From Spirochaetota bacterium (lineage in GTDB: Bacteria; Spirochaetota; Spirochaetia; Treponematales; Treponemataceae), in NCBI GenBank assembly GCA_016285185.1, contig JAEEQG010000007.1, positions 19,463-83,462 on the forward strand: a DNA stretch of 64,000 nt. Reading direction: 5' to 3'. This document shows positions 22,636 to 31,701 of this stretch, in pieces. A program made the position numbers and the translations under genes. The notes beneath the pieces are model-generated. The model saw only the letters and a program-made list of their open reading frames with translations, did not search any database and was not told where the DNA came from. The stretch's first letter is position 1. The number at the start of each line of letters is the position of its first letter.

Positions 22636-23589
22636 TCATTTCTTTAACAGTCTTTTTATGATAAACCACTTTAATTTTGATGCCCACATATCAAGAGGAT
22701 AGGGCAGCCGTTTTGCGTCTTTAAGACGTATTTTCATTTCGCGGTTGTCGCGGACGGAGTCTGCCATAACATATTTGGGATGTACAAGCGGAAACTCCAG
22801 GTCTTTTGTACCCATACTGTCAAAAACGCTTTTGTCGTTTGTATGTGTCGCCTCCTGACCGAATCCTATATTTGAAATTAGATTGTACTTTGGTGCGATT
22901 GAAAGGCCTGATTCTTTCCAAACGGAATAAACCCATGGACCAGCCCACGAATCTATCCTGTTTTCATAAAGCAGCCTGAAAAGCTGGCACCAGTAAAAAT
23001 TAAAGGCTTTGTTGGGCGAGTACTGGTTCATAAAACCTTTTTTGTCTATCTCGGGCCAGTCTGTCATGGTTATGTCCATTTTTTCCCATGCACGCTTCCA
23101 TGTAGCCCAGCCCCATATCTGCACTTGTCTTGTAAAATAATAACTTGTTTCAAGCTCCTCTTTTGAAAATGATTTGTTATCACCCGAAATCAGCATTATT
23201 CTGGTATCATTGCGGTATTTTTCCAAAAGTTCCTGGCAGTATTGAAAAAAGCTTTTTGTAGCAATACAGTCGTCTTCGAGAATGATGGCTTCATCGACAA
23301 TGGAAAAAGCCCAGTCAAGTCCGCCTGAAATACGCTTTCTGCAGCCAAGGTTCACATCCGAAAAATTTGTGTGAACTTCACATTCCCAGTCAACCTGCTG
23401 AATGATGGCTCTCGTTTCGGCAACTTTTTCGGCTTCTCCGGCTTTGTTCGGTCGCGGGCCGTCACCGATTACAAGGAGCTTCGGCGGCTTCATCTCGCGT
23501 ATTATGTTGAAAACTGCCTGTGTAGTATCTTTCCTGCTGAAAATTATAAATACAATTGGTGTTGTAAGCTTAAAACTCATGATATACAT
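22636..23589 (-). CDS. HlpA-like GT-A glycosyltransferase
   Basis: A 317-residue protein. Its first 130 residues contain 'TTPIVFIIFSRKDTTQAVF', LLVIGDGPRPNK and the acidic metal-binding block IILEDDCIATKSFF. This matches the nucleotide-sugar transferase group often annotated as hemolysin-like HlpA or GT2-like. The C-terminal half has WGWATWKRAWEKM and a Trp-rich segment. The N-terminal domain of the 685-residue protein at 31698-33755 is the same type. The ATG at 23589 overlaps the deacetylase gene; an ATG at 23580 (MSFKLT) is equally possible. Confidence 0.8.
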   Translation of the reverse strand: MYIMSFKLTTPIVFIIFSRKDTTQAVFNIIREMKPPKLLVIGDGPRPNKAGEAEKVAETRAIIQQVDWECEVHTNFSDVNLGCRKRISGGLDWAFSIVDEAIILEDDCIATKSFFQYCQELLEKYRNDTRIMLISGDNKSFSKEELETSYYFTRQVQIWGWATWKRAWEKMDITMTDWPEIDKKGFMNQYSPNKAFNFYWCQLFRLLYENRIDSWAGPWVYSVWKESGLSIAPKYNLISNIGFGQEATHTNDKSVFDSMGTKDLEFPLVHPKYVMADSVRDNREMKIRLKDAKRLPYPLDMWASKLKWFIIKRLLKK

Positions 23590-24544
23590 CCACCAGCATT
23601 TTTCTTGGAAGACAAAATGCTGTTTTTTCTGATAACTCAGTTATATTGCCGCCGAAAGATACGACAGCCGTTTTAAAGCCCGCTTTTTGTGCAAGCCCGT
23701 ATTCCCGTTCCGTAACTTCATTTGCTGTCCCGAACGGAAATGCAAAATGTTTTACAGGTTTCCCCGTTTTTTCTTCCAGTATCTGTTTTGACTGCAAAAT
23801 CTCATGATAAGCGTCATCATCGTCCATCTCTGCCAGATTCACATGGTTTGTTGTATGAGCTCCGATTGTACAAAGCGGTGAATCTGCCAGCTGTTTTACC
23901 TCATCCCAGGACAAGGCAAGTTCTTTTGCTTTTTCTTTTAAGTTTATTTTGTAACCAGAAAAATATTCCGTAAACTTGTTTTCAAAGTCATCTGCAGGGA
24001 ACTTAAGGATTATTTCCCTTAACGCCATATAAACGTCAATTTTACGCTGCTTTGTAGTACAATCCCATACAACGCCGTCTGATGTTTTAATCACGGAATT
24101 TGACGAAATAATGTCGTCAAGTACAAACCACCAAAGGTTTGCGGTATAGTCAGGAAAGCAGGTTGTAACATAGACAGTAAAAGGAACACCGTATTTTTCA
24201 AAAACAGGCAGAGCTTTTTTTAGATTGTCCTTGTAACCGTCATCAAAGGTAAAGACTATAAAAGGTTTTTCAGGCAAAGATTTTGACAAATCATCCAGTG
24301 ACAGAAACGAATGTGTTTTTGCCGCTTTTTGAATAAACTGTTCTAAATATTGCGGGGATACTTTAAGAATCTCATTCGGGAGAAGCTTTGTCGTATCATA
24401 TTCCTCACACCTGTGCAGCATAAGGATGGAACTACCTGACAAGAGTTTTTGTTCTCTCGCATACTGTACCGGTGGAAGTTTTTTAATAATAAGTTTGGCT
24501 TTTTTTATAAAGAAATATAGCAGGTTATTTTTTCCAGTATTCAT
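23570..24544 (-). CDS. Polysaccharide deacetylase (NodB/CE4 family)
   Basis: Metal-dependent sugar N- or O-deacetylase of 324 residues. The NodB fold shows SILMLHRCE, the metal-binding and base motif VFTFDDGYKDN, the His pair in GAHTTNHVNLAE and the block HFAFPFGTANEV. A hydrophobic N-terminal stretch is short, so the location (cytoplasmic or membrane-attached) is unclear. It could remove an acetyl group from a building block such as GlcNAc in the glycan. It overlaps the GT32-like gene before it and the HlpA-like gene after it by 20 bases each. Confidence 0.88.
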   Translation of the reverse strand: MNTGKNNLLYFFIKKAKLIIKKLPPVQYAREQKLLSGSSILMLHRCEEYDTTKLLPNEILKVSPQYLEQFIQKAAKTHSFLSLDDLSKSLPEKPFIVFTFDDGYKDNLKKALPVFEKYGVPFTVYVTTCFPDYTANLWWFVLDDIISSNSVIKTSDGVVWDCTTKQRKIDVYMALREIILKFPADDFENKFTEYFSGYKINLKEKAKELALSWDEVKQLADSPLCTIGAHTTNHVNLAEMDDDDAYHEILQSKQILEEKTGKPVKHFAFPFGTANEVTEREYGLAQKAGFKTAVVSFGGNITELSEKTAFCLPRKMLVDVYHEF

Positions 24545-25403
24545 AAAAAATAACCTTTTTTATAATGGTTTTTATACAGCGGATAAGCCATGTTGAACCG
24601 GGAGTCCAGCTTACTTCCCAGTAATGGATAGCAATAGATTCCGGTTTTATGAATTTATGTTTGAGCTTTTTTGGAGAAATGGAATTGACCGCCTCATAAT
24701 TAGGCAGCGGATACAGGTAATGTGTGGGAAAGAAAACATCCGTCGGTTTAAGGAGTTCTTTGTTTTCCTGTATTATGCGTGTAAAAAATGCGGGACCTGT
24801 TTTGTCCAGAATGTTGTTATACTCAATATTGAGTTTTTTGCATTCCAAAAGCTTTTTTAAGGTCTCGGTAATAAGCGGATGCGCTGGCACAGCACCAACG
24901 ATTCCGCCTGCAATTTCAGGTTTGGTATCAAAGATTACACCGGCAAATAGGGTTGTAGTATCTGTAACTGGCGAAAAGTCTTTAAGACACTCAAAATCCG
25001 TATCACAATAGATACCGCCGTATAACTCAAGCAGCTTGTAGCGTGCAAGATCGGAACGCGGACCGGGGTTTGGTGTTGAAAAGTACCATTCCTTTTCTTC
25101 TTCCGTAAAGATTGGCAGCAGTTTTTCTTCTGTCCACAGGTTGTATTCCCAGCCGTTCCGCTTCCAGCTCTCGGTCCATTTTTTATATTTGTCGGGAAGA
25201 GGACTGCCTACCCATACCTGATGGATTATTTTGGGAATATGTGTAGAAAGTTCTTTTTTTTCTGATTGATAGTCTGCCCAACGCTGTGCAATAGAGAGCC
25301 AGTCGTCGAGGTTTTCCGCCTTTGAATCAAAGTCTTTTATGAAGTCAGTCTTTTTGTGAAAATCTGTTTGCTTAAACTGTTCTAGTTGATCCTGAAAACT
25401 CAT
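24525..25403 (-). CDS. GT32-like glycosyltransferase (DXD sugar-binding type)
   Basis: A 292-residue protein. After a helical N-terminus of about 55 residues comes 'IPKIIHQVWVGSPLPDKY', then WKRNGWEYNLWTEE and the donor-binding block ELYGGIYCDTDFECLKDF with the DTD metal motif. This is the Gly_transf_sug/GT32 (Och1-like) arrangement found in capsule loci. The C-terminus has IAIHYWEVSWTP. It overlaps the large two-domain gene upstream by four bases (ATGA). The sugar may be a hexose but is undetermined. Confidence 0.87.
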   Translation of the reverse strand: MSFQDQLEQFKQTDFHKKTDFIKDFDSKAENLDDWLSIAQRWADYQSEKKELSTHIPKIIHQVWVGSPLPDKYKKWTESWKRNGWEYNLWTEEKLLPIFTEEEKEWYFSTPNPGPRSDLARYKLLELYGGIYCDTDFECLKDFSPVTDTTTLFAGVIFDTKPEIAGGIVGAVPAHPLITETLKKLLECKKLNIEYNNILDKTGPAFFTRIIQENKELLKPTDVFFPTHYLYPLPNYEAVNSISPKKLKHKFIKPESIAIHYWEVSWTPGSTWLIRCIKTIIKKVIFYEYWKK

Positions 25404-27145
25404 AAATCCTTGTCTATCTTTTTATACACATTTAAAAGCTGCTTGTTCTTTATAATAAAAAAAGCTCTTTTATAAAAAGTTTCCAAGAATGAGAGTATCA
25501 TAAACTTTATTTTTTTTCTACCTGTATTATTTCCCCATTTATCAATCCTTTTCAGATAATTTGGTGTTTTTGTATCCCTGCTTTGGATAAATTCAGCGTC
25601 AAGGCTTATTGATTTGCCGTAATGATTTTTGCCGTCGGGCGTAAGGCTCTGAAAATTCCTGCTGTAACAGTGAGAAAGCTTCCATTTGTATTTGTACGCA
25701 AGATAAGAAAGTGCCGTCTGGTCATGGCGGTGACCTTTTACACGGCTATCTGAAGAAACAATGTTGTTGTAGTTTCTGTTTGTTTCAGAAAGCGGATATT
25801 CTTTAGGAATACCGCGGAAAGTTTTCCCGTCAAGCGCGTATTTGCACCACTCATCAAGTAGAGCAAGAGCCTGCGGATTTGTAGTGCTCACCCCGATATA
25901 TCCCGAATGTGTTTCAACAATTTTGAGCGACTTGTCCCGTGAAATTCCAAACTCCGCCAAGGTTGTGTCGGAACACCATTCTCCCATCGGAACAGCGTAC
26001 TCGCACTGCATAAAATAGCCGTTTTTCCGCAGTGATTTAAGGATTTTTACAGGATTGCGGATACATACCATGTTTGCGTCTACCCACAGTACATATGCGT
26101 AACCTTGTCTTATGGCTTCGCGTATCGCAAGCGGCTTGTATCCCATGGGCGATTCATTATGTGACGGCCAGCCTTGTGGTATTGAAGAAAAGAACAATGT
26201 ATCTCCTTTATAGCCGCATTTGACAAGGCTTTCTTTAAGCCGGTTCTGACCGTTTACGTAAAGACCGTCTGCAACGTTAACGATGCAGTATTTGGAATCT
26301 ATTTTTGTAGAGCCGTATACTCTTTCAAAGATTGTGTTAACAAGACTTTTTGTCTTCAGCTTTCTTGAAAGATACCAGGAGATTTTGTCAATCACCTTGT
26401 CAAAGAACGTTCTCTTTTTAGGAATCCTTCCGGAGGACAAAATGTACATTTCACGCAGTGTGAGCGTGTGAAAAGCTATCGGATTGTCTATCAGGGGCTC
26501 GGATACAAACTCTCCGCTGCCGTTCCAGTACTTGTCTCCGGGGTATTTATACGGGGCAACGGTATAAAATCCGTCTGCATATACTGGCTTTATACCAAGG
26601 TATTTCAGCAAAAACCACCCCATAGCCGCATCACAGGCACCTTCCTCATAAAAAAGATGGTAGGATGGAATTTCTTCCAGTATACGGTCTATGTATGGCA
26701 GTAGTTTTTTTACCAGAGGATTTGACAGGGCAAATCCGGGACCGCCCGCCGGAAAAAAATAATCCGTGTTTTCTATGTTGCGTTTTAAAAAATTGCCGCC
26801 TATGTAATATTCTTGTGTTGCATCGTATTTGCTCAAAAGTTCACAAAGCGGTTTATAAAACACATAGCCGTCACAGCCGAGAATATAAAACCATTTAGTG
26901 TCGGGATACTTTTCGTATAAAGCCTTGAGCCCCAAAAACTGTTTTGGAGTTGCGGAAAAATAATCTTCCTTCACGTTAGGAAGCGAAATCATCCTGAGTG
27001 ACGGATCATAACAGTAACCGCCGACAAGATGTCCTTTGGGAAAAGAGCGCATCCATGTTTTCTGTACGGACAAAGCCCTTTCATGCAAATTTAATGCGGA
27101 TGTAAATACTAATACTGCAATGTCATCAGGTATAATAGAGTTCAT
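25400..27145 (-). CDS. Two-domain glycosyltransferase: Fringe/GT31-like plus GT-A-like C-terminal domain
   Basis: A 581-residue fusion. Residues 1 to about 250 resemble the eukaryotic Fringe/GT31 fold: KTWMRSFPKGHLVGG, KYPDTKWFYILGCDGYVF, PAGGPGFALSNPL and EEGACDAAMGWFL. The usual DDD metal motif is replaced by CDG. Residues from about 290 form a second GT-A-like domain with KPLAIREAIRQGYAYVLWVD (D at the metal position) and VKGHRHDQTALS. I do not recognise a named family for the second half. It probably adds two sugars in sequence. The gene overlaps both neighbours (TAATG and ATGA). Confidence 0.75.
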   Translation of the reverse strand: MNSIIPDDIAVLVFTSALNLHERALSVQKTWMRSFPKGHLVGGYCYDPSLRMISLPNVKEDYFSATPKQFLGLKALYEKYPDTKWFYILGCDGYVFYKPLCELLSKYDATQEYYIGGNFLKRNIENTDYFFPAGGPGFALSNPLVKKLLPYIDRILEEIPSYHLFYEEGACDAAMGWFLLKYLGIKPVYADGFYTVAPYKYPGDKYWNGSGEFVSEPLIDNPIAFHTLTLREMYILSSGRIPKKRTFFDKVIDKISWYLSRKLKTKSLVNTIFERVYGSTKIDSKYCIVNVADGLYVNGQNRLKESLVKCGYKGDTLFFSSIPQGWPSHNESPMGYKPLAIREAIRQGYAYVLWVDANMVCIRNPVKILKSLRKNGYFMQCEYAVPMGEWCSDTTLAEFGISRDKSLKIVETHSGYIGVSTTNPQALALLDEWCKYALDGKTFRGIPKEYPLSETNRNYNNIVSSDSRVKGHRHDQTALSYLAYKYKWKLSHCYSRNFQSLTPDGKNHYGKSISLDAEFIQSRDTKTPNYLKRIDKWGNNTGRKKIKFMILSFLETFYKRAFFIIKNKQLLNVYKKIDKDL

Positions 27146-28041
27146 TAGTGCTTGTACTTGTTAATTAGTTTTTCCCAGTAATCGTAGTATGCGGCCTGAG
27201 TGTTGCTGTTTTTCATAGTCTGCTCATAAAGGAGAGACAGTTCCTGTTCGCTTTTTTGCGAAAAGGTTTCCCATTCATCCACACAGATAATGGGCAGCCC
27301 GAGTGATGCAAAATAACGGTTGAGATAATTGTTGTTCACTACAGGAACAAGCCCCAGATAAATGGCTTCCCATGTTCTGTGACAATCAATGCCGTTTCCT
27401 TCCGGTGAAGCTATGAACATGTACTGTAAAATAGTTTTCCTGTAAATGCTTGAACTTGTTATGTTGTTGATAAAAACAGCGTTCGGTTTTTTCCAAAAAG
27501 CCCTGTAGCATGGATATCGTTTGTCCGGATTTGTGGAAAGATTCAGGGCTACGACAATTTTCGATACATAGTTCCTTTTCTTTTTGGAAAGTTTCTTAAA
27601 ATCGGCAGTGTTCCCAACATTGTGCAACGCCTGGTTTTCAAGACCGATAGGCAGAGGTGTGATTTTCGGGTGCTCAAAATCGCAGTTCTGTGCAAACCAG
27701 TGGATTATTTTGGGATTGGCAGCCAGATATTCAAAATCTTTTGTGATGTTTATATCGCCTTTATGCGTTATTAGGATAAAATGAGCCGTAACATCCGGCA
27801 GAATCTTTTCTACAAAGAAGGGCAGCAGGTCTATAAAAACAAACACCACCGAGTTTTCTTTTATATCCGAGACTTTCGGATTTGAATGCGCATCAAAAAC
27901 AACATCAGCCAAGTTTCGGAAAGTGTCACCGCTCAAAAAAGGTTTGCTTGAAGGAAAACGGTGAAAAGTCCTGTTCAGTTTTGCACAGACAGAACGTTCA
28001 ATCTCAAAAGGTATACATGCCAATAATTCTTTAAGGTTCAT
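27145..28041 (-). CDS. Exostosin/RXYLT1-like glycosyltransferase
   Basis: A 298-residue protein whose C-terminal part has the block SPEGNGIDCHRTWEAIYLGL followed by PVVNNNYLNRYFASLGLPII and VDEWETFS. This arrangement is typical of exostosin-like GT-B enzymes and the ribitol xylosyltransferase RXYLT1 group. The N-terminal half has VVFVFIDLLPFFVEKI and HFILITHKGD. The start chosen is the ATG at 28041 (MNLKELL), which overlaps the preceding stop as ATGA; a TTG nine codons upstream is less likely. It probably adds a pentose or hexose, but this is an inference. Confidence 0.75.
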   Translation of the reverse strand: MNLKELLACIPFEIERSVCAKLNRTFHRFPSSKPFLSGDTFRNLADVVFDAHSNPKVSDIKENSVVFVFIDLLPFFVEKILPDVTAHFILITHKGDINITKDFEYLAANPKIIHWFAQNCDFEHPKITPLPIGLENQALHNVGNTADFKKLSKKKRNYVSKIVVALNLSTNPDKRYPCYRAFWKKPNAVFINNITSSSIYRKTILQYMFIASPEGNGIDCHRTWEAIYLGLVPVVNNNYLNRYFASLGLPIICVDEWETFSQKSEQELSLLYEQTMKNSNTQAAYYDYWEKLINKYKH

Positions 28042-28877
28042 AATGTTTCCGGTATGTGGTTTTTCCAAAAGGTCTCATACTCATATTTTTTGTATGCATG
28101 AGTACCGAATGGAAGTATGCGGGAAGTTTTTTCAAATAAATACGAAGACCATTGTTCAAATGCAAAGTACATGGCAATTTCAGGTTCAGGTACTTTCATA
28201 GGAAAATAAGTGTCCGTATTTGCAAAGTTTTCAATCCAGAACCAGTCCTCAAGACGTGCGGAATTATTTATAGTCCTGATATGATTAAGAATACCTGTTT
28301 TGTATCCCAAATACCTTGCAAGTTTTTTCAGGCTCCTGGGATTTGTTTTAAGCCTTTCCAGTTTTTGCTTTATACCGGTCGGTGTAAAAAGCTTTTTGTT
28401 GGAAGACAGTATGTTAATAAAGTATTTGGTTCTTCTTAAGGAAAAACCTCCGTTTCCTGATTTTACAAAAGGGTTTGTTTCGGAAGGTGGTGCGTTTTCT
28501 TTGCACCATGGAGCACCGATATAATCATAGCCTTTGTCACACCATTCAATAAGCTGATCCGAAAAAACCCATGCATCAAGCTGATAAATCAGAATGTATT
28601 CATAATCAGAATATGCCTCATAAAAGGCAAGTGATCTTACGAGCTTGTTGTAGCCATGAATCGATGAAAAAAAAGAATCGTCAAAATATTTGACATAAAG
28701 TTTTACAGACTGCGAATCTGCGATTTTGCGGTATTCGGATAAATCAAGACTTTCAAAAGTAAAAATTGAAATATCATATTTACCCAAAACGGAGAGGCAC
28801 TGCTTAAAAGACTGTATTTCGTCTTTGTCCGGATGAGGCTTGTAAACAGGTATTACGATACAGACTTTTTTGTTCAT
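28038..28877 (-). CDS. DUF5672-family putative glycosyltransferase
   Basis: A 279-residue protein with 'KKVCIVIPVYKPHPDKDEI', then YEYILIYQLDAWVFSDQL and GYDYIGAPWCKE followed by GNGGFSLRRTKYF. These are the hallmarks of DUF5672, a GT-A-like family common in surface-glycan loci; the DAW segment probably stands in for a DxD metal motif. The ATG at 28877 overlaps the previous stop (ATGA), so it is preferred over the TTG three codons upstream. Sugar and linkage are unknown. Confidence 0.83.
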   Translation of the reverse strand: MNKKVCIVIPVYKPHPDKDEIQSFKQCLSVLGKYDISIFTFESLDLSEYRKIADSQSVKLYVKYFDDSFFSSIHGYNKLVRSLAFYEAYSDYEYILIYQLDAWVFSDQLIEWCDKGYDYIGAPWCKENAPPSETNPFVKSGNGGFSLRRTKYFINILSSNKKLFTPTGIKQKLERLKTNPRSLKKLARYLGYKTGILNHIRTINNSARLEDWFWIENFANTDTYFPMKVPEPEIAMYFAFEQWSSYLFEKTSRILPFGTHAYKKYEYETFWKNHIPETL

Positions 28878-29953
28878 TTGTTCCAAATAAGATAAACGGA
28901 TTCCAGATCCTGTGTGATGTAATAATCACACAACTCTTTATTTTCAAGAACCGGTAAGAATGAGGAATACAAAAATTCAAAGTTCTTATTGACAATTGGC
29001 GAAAGCTCTGCGCCTGTAAGAAAACGGAACGGCTTTGAAAGTTTTTTCAGCAAAGAATGTTTGATTTTCAAAAGACCTTTTTTTGTTCTTGGTGACAAGC
29101 AAAGCTTTACAAATGTATGTTCCTTTGTTTTTAGTATTTCCTCAAGGACAAGAAAGCAATCCAATTCATTGCTGTTGAATTGCCTTACAAATGGTTTTTG
29201 CGTTTCAATACATTTTAGGATAGGTCGGTCTTCCTGTGTCAGTATTTTACCAAAGTCCTGGTCTAATACCGGATTATAATTGTTTTCGCAGAATGAGCGC
29301 ATGCTGTCATATTCTGCCGTATACGGACGCAAAAAGCCTGTTTCCGCGTTCGGATGCCATTTGTGGTATATACGGTTCTCGTCAGAGAGCCATGCTATGG
29401 CAACATTGTGTTTTTGCAGGCGGTTTCCCCAGTCAAGGTCTTCCATTCCCCAGTATTTGATGCGTTCATCATAGCCGCCCATTTCTTCTGCCAGCGCTTT
29501 TTCAAGAAACTGAAAACCACCCTTTGCGGATACACCGGCACACTTTGCTTTTTTAATATCACCGTTCTTAGGCAGCCAGTAAGACATGGCATAATACACG
29601 GTTTTACACGGGTTTTGCTTAATCAGATTTTCAATTTCTTCATAAGGATTTGATGCAAAAAGCATATCAACGTCTGTCGTTGTTACGTATTTGGTCTTAG
29701 CTGCCCTGATACCGGTATTTAATGCCCTGGCACGGCTCCATGGCAACCCTTCCGTATATGTTTTTACATAATCAATATTCAGTTCATTGCAGATTTTTTC
29801 ATAAATGAGTGAATTTGAATCTTGTGAACCGTAATCAAGGAGCAGAAACTGCGACCTGATATCATTGTTTCTTGCGGATTTCACAAGGCTTTCTATTCGT
29901 TCTGCATCGCGGTCGCGGATTGTAAAAATGATAGTATTCTCATCCTGAATCAT
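28874..29953 (-). CDS. GT2-type glycosyltransferase with GT7-like C-terminal motif
   Basis: A protein of about 359 residues. The GT-A domain starts 'NTIIFTIRDRDAERIESLVK', has LLLDYGSQDSN and the metal motif TTDVDM, and continues with GGYDERIKYWGMEDLDWGNR, the acceptor-side block of the galactosyltransferase GT7/GT27 C-terminal family. Chondroitin- and N-acetylgalactosamine-type polymerases share this layout, so a Gal or GalNAc transferase is a reasonable guess. The start is ambiguous: a GTG at 29965 overlaps the upstream stop, but the ATG at 29953 has AGGTGA at proper spacing and is used here. Confidence 0.85.
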   Translation of the reverse strand: MIQDENTIIFTIRDRDAERIESLVKSARNNDIRSQFLLLDYGSQDSNSLIYEKICNELNIDYVKTYTEGLPWSRARALNTGIRAAKTKYVTTTDVDMLFASNPYEEIENLIKQNPCKTVYYAMSYWLPKNGDIKKAKCAGVSAKGGFQFLEKALAEEMGGYDERIKYWGMEDLDWGNRLQKHNVAIAWLSDENRIYHKWHPNAETGFLRPYTAEYDSMRSFCENNYNPVLDQDFGKILTQEDRPILKCIETQKPFVRQFNSNELDCFLVLEEILKTKEHTFVKLCLSPRTKKGLLKIKHSLLKKLSKPFRFLTGAELSPIVNKNFEFLYSSFLPVLENKELCDYYITQDLESVYLIWNK

Positions 29954-29961
29954 ATTGTTAT

Positions 29962-30684
29962 TCACCTGCTCAAAAACTGTTTTACAGCTTTTTTAACTGA
30001 TTCCATTTTTGTAGGTTCTTTGTACACTCCGTATTTTAGCTTTATGGCGATTACCTCTTTTTCTGTTTCAGCACCGCTTGTACGCTGTGAAATTCCATTG
30101 AGATCAAAATCACAGATTATTTTGTCAATAAATACAAAATTAACGCCTTTTTTGTAAAACCGCAGAAAGCATTCATAATCAGCGGCGATTTTATAATCAA
30201 GGTCGTAATAACCGTATTCGTCATAAACCTGCTTTGGAACAAAAGCCGCAAGGTGAGGTATCATCTGACGCGGCAACAAGTCTGCGTTCCAGCCCCATAT
30301 GGAATCAAAAACACCGTTTCTTGAGGTTTTTAATGCTCCGTACAGTATGGAATCAGGATGTGCCTCATGCAGTTCTTTTAACCCTGTCAACGCATCCGGC
30401 AGAATTGTATCGCCCGAATGCACAAGCCCGATCAGGGAACCTTCTGCCAGTTTTATGCCCTTGTTGATTGCATCATAGATGCCGCTGTCTTTTTCGGTTA
30501 TTATCTTTGTTATAAAATTTGAGTTTTCGTTTAGTACATCAAGACTCCCGTCTTCAGAAGCTCCGTCTATTACAATGTACTCAAAATCACGGCATTTAAG
30601 GCTTTTAACGCTCTCAATTGTTCTTTTTAAGCCGCCTGCATTGTTGTAGTTTATTGTAATCAAAGTTATTGTCGGTTTTGACAT
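29962..30684 (-). CDS. Glycosyltransferase family 2 (WcaA/PglI-like)
   Basis: Inverting GT-A enzyme of 240 residues: 'PTITLITINYNNAGGLKRTI', YIVIDGASEDGS, EKDSGIYDAINKGI and HSGDTILPDAL. The DGASxDGS and SGIYDAxNKG motifs are typical of a GT2 subgroup in colanic-acid and capsule clusters. Also seen in the N-terminal half of the gene at 56462. Its start is immediately after the GT10 stop (TAAATG). The sugar is unknown. Confidence 0.9.
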   Translation of the reverse strand: MSKPTITLITINYNNAGGLKRTIESVKSLKCRDFEYIVIDGASEDGSLDVLNENSNFITKIITEKDSGIYDAINKGIKLAEGSLIGLVHSGDTILPDALTGLKELHEAHPDSILYGALKTSRNGVFDSIWGWNADLLPRQMIPHLAAFVPKQVYDEYGYYDLDYKIAADYECFLRFYKKGVNFVFIDKIICDFDLNGISQRTSGAETEKEVIAIKLKYGVYKEPTKMESVKKAVKQFLSR

Positions 30685-31701
30685 TTATTTGTAAAGACCC
30701 TTTTTTTCTGCCAGATTTTCAAAAAGCTCACGTGTTTGCATGTTCAACTCATAAATATAATCAACAGAAGAGTCCAAAAGTTTCGGTTGTTTTCGGAATT
30801 CCTCATACAAAGACGGGTTTTTAAGCAGTGTTTGTATTTTCTCGGCAGCTTCATCGGGCTTGTCAGGATTATAAAAAATCACCGCATCATAATTTATAAC
30901 TTGGGGTTCAGGCTTGTTTCCGCTGCCCCAGTAAACCGGAATGCTGTCCGAATAGAACGCCTGAAAAAGTTTTTCGGTTACATAACCGGGGTAATCAAAG
31001 TTTTCAGTACAAATATTGAATTTGAACTGGTCAAGATAGGCTTTTTTATCGTTTTTAAACTCGTTCCACAACGAATCATCATTATGGCGCCATTCTCCCG
31101 CAGCGCATACCGAAACGGACGGGGAAAGAGCGTTGAGCAGTTTTTCCCGGGAGCCATGTCTGTCATGCCGGACAATCAAAGCGATGTCCCTTGATTTTAC
31201 GTAGTGTGTGGAATTTATGTTATCAACAAAACTTTTTATAATATCCTTTGAAAAAACTGGTTTTTTATTAAAATAATACAGTATCCACAACGGGTATCGA
31301 ATATAATTGGGTTCATTCAAATAGTCAAACCCGATGGACAAGTCGACGGAACCTATCAAATGATCTTCAAAAACTTTGAATTCTGGATATACATCCGAAT
31401 GTACACATTCCCCCGTATAAAAAATCTTGCATTTTGCTTTTGATTTCAATGCTTTTGAAGGTGAATCCCATACCGAGAAAAACTCAATGTCAGGTTTGTA
31501 GGAGGAGATTTTTACAGGGTTTTTAAGATTGAAAAAGTGGGAAAAGTAATAGTTTTCAAAATATTCCTGAGGCTCAGGGTAATAACCGGTAAAACGAATC
31601 CTGTACTTTTCGGGGTGCTCTGCCGCATCGCTTTTGTCGGATAAATAATTTGAAAACCTTGATGGTAGTGTAACCGCTTTTTTTATTGTATTCAGAATCA
31701 T
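30685..31701 (-). CDS. Alpha-1,3/4-fucosyltransferase (GT10)
   Basis: GT-B fucosyltransferase of 338 residues using GDP-fucose. The conserved donor-binding block is FKFNICTENFDYPGYVTEKL followed by FQAFYSDSIPVYWGS, exactly the GT10 signature shared with Helicobacter FutA/FutB and animal Lewis enzymes. The upstream part has KIFYTGECVHSD and SIGFDY, also typical. It lacks the C-terminal heptad repeats found in the H. pylori enzymes. With two GT11 genes nearby, the glycan could carry Lewis-like fucose branches. The gene overlaps the 685-residue gene by four bases (ATGA). Confidence 0.93.
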   Translation of the reverse strand: MILNTIKKAVTLPSRFSNYLSDKSDAAEHPEKYRIRFTGYYPEPQEYFENYYFSHFFNLKNPVKISSYKPDIEFFSVWDSPSKALKSKAKCKIFYTGECVHSDVYPEFKVFEDHLIGSVDLSIGFDYLNEPNYIRYPLWILYYFNKKPVFSKDIIKSFVDNINSTHYVKSRDIALIVRHDRHGSREKLLNALSPSVSVCAAGEWRHNDDSLWNEFKNDKKAYLDQFKFNICTENFDYPGYVTEKLFQAFYSDSIPVYWGSGNKPEPQVINYDAVIFYNPDKPDEAAEKIQTLLKNPSLYEEFRKQPKLLDSSVDYIYELNMQTRELFENLAEKKGLYK

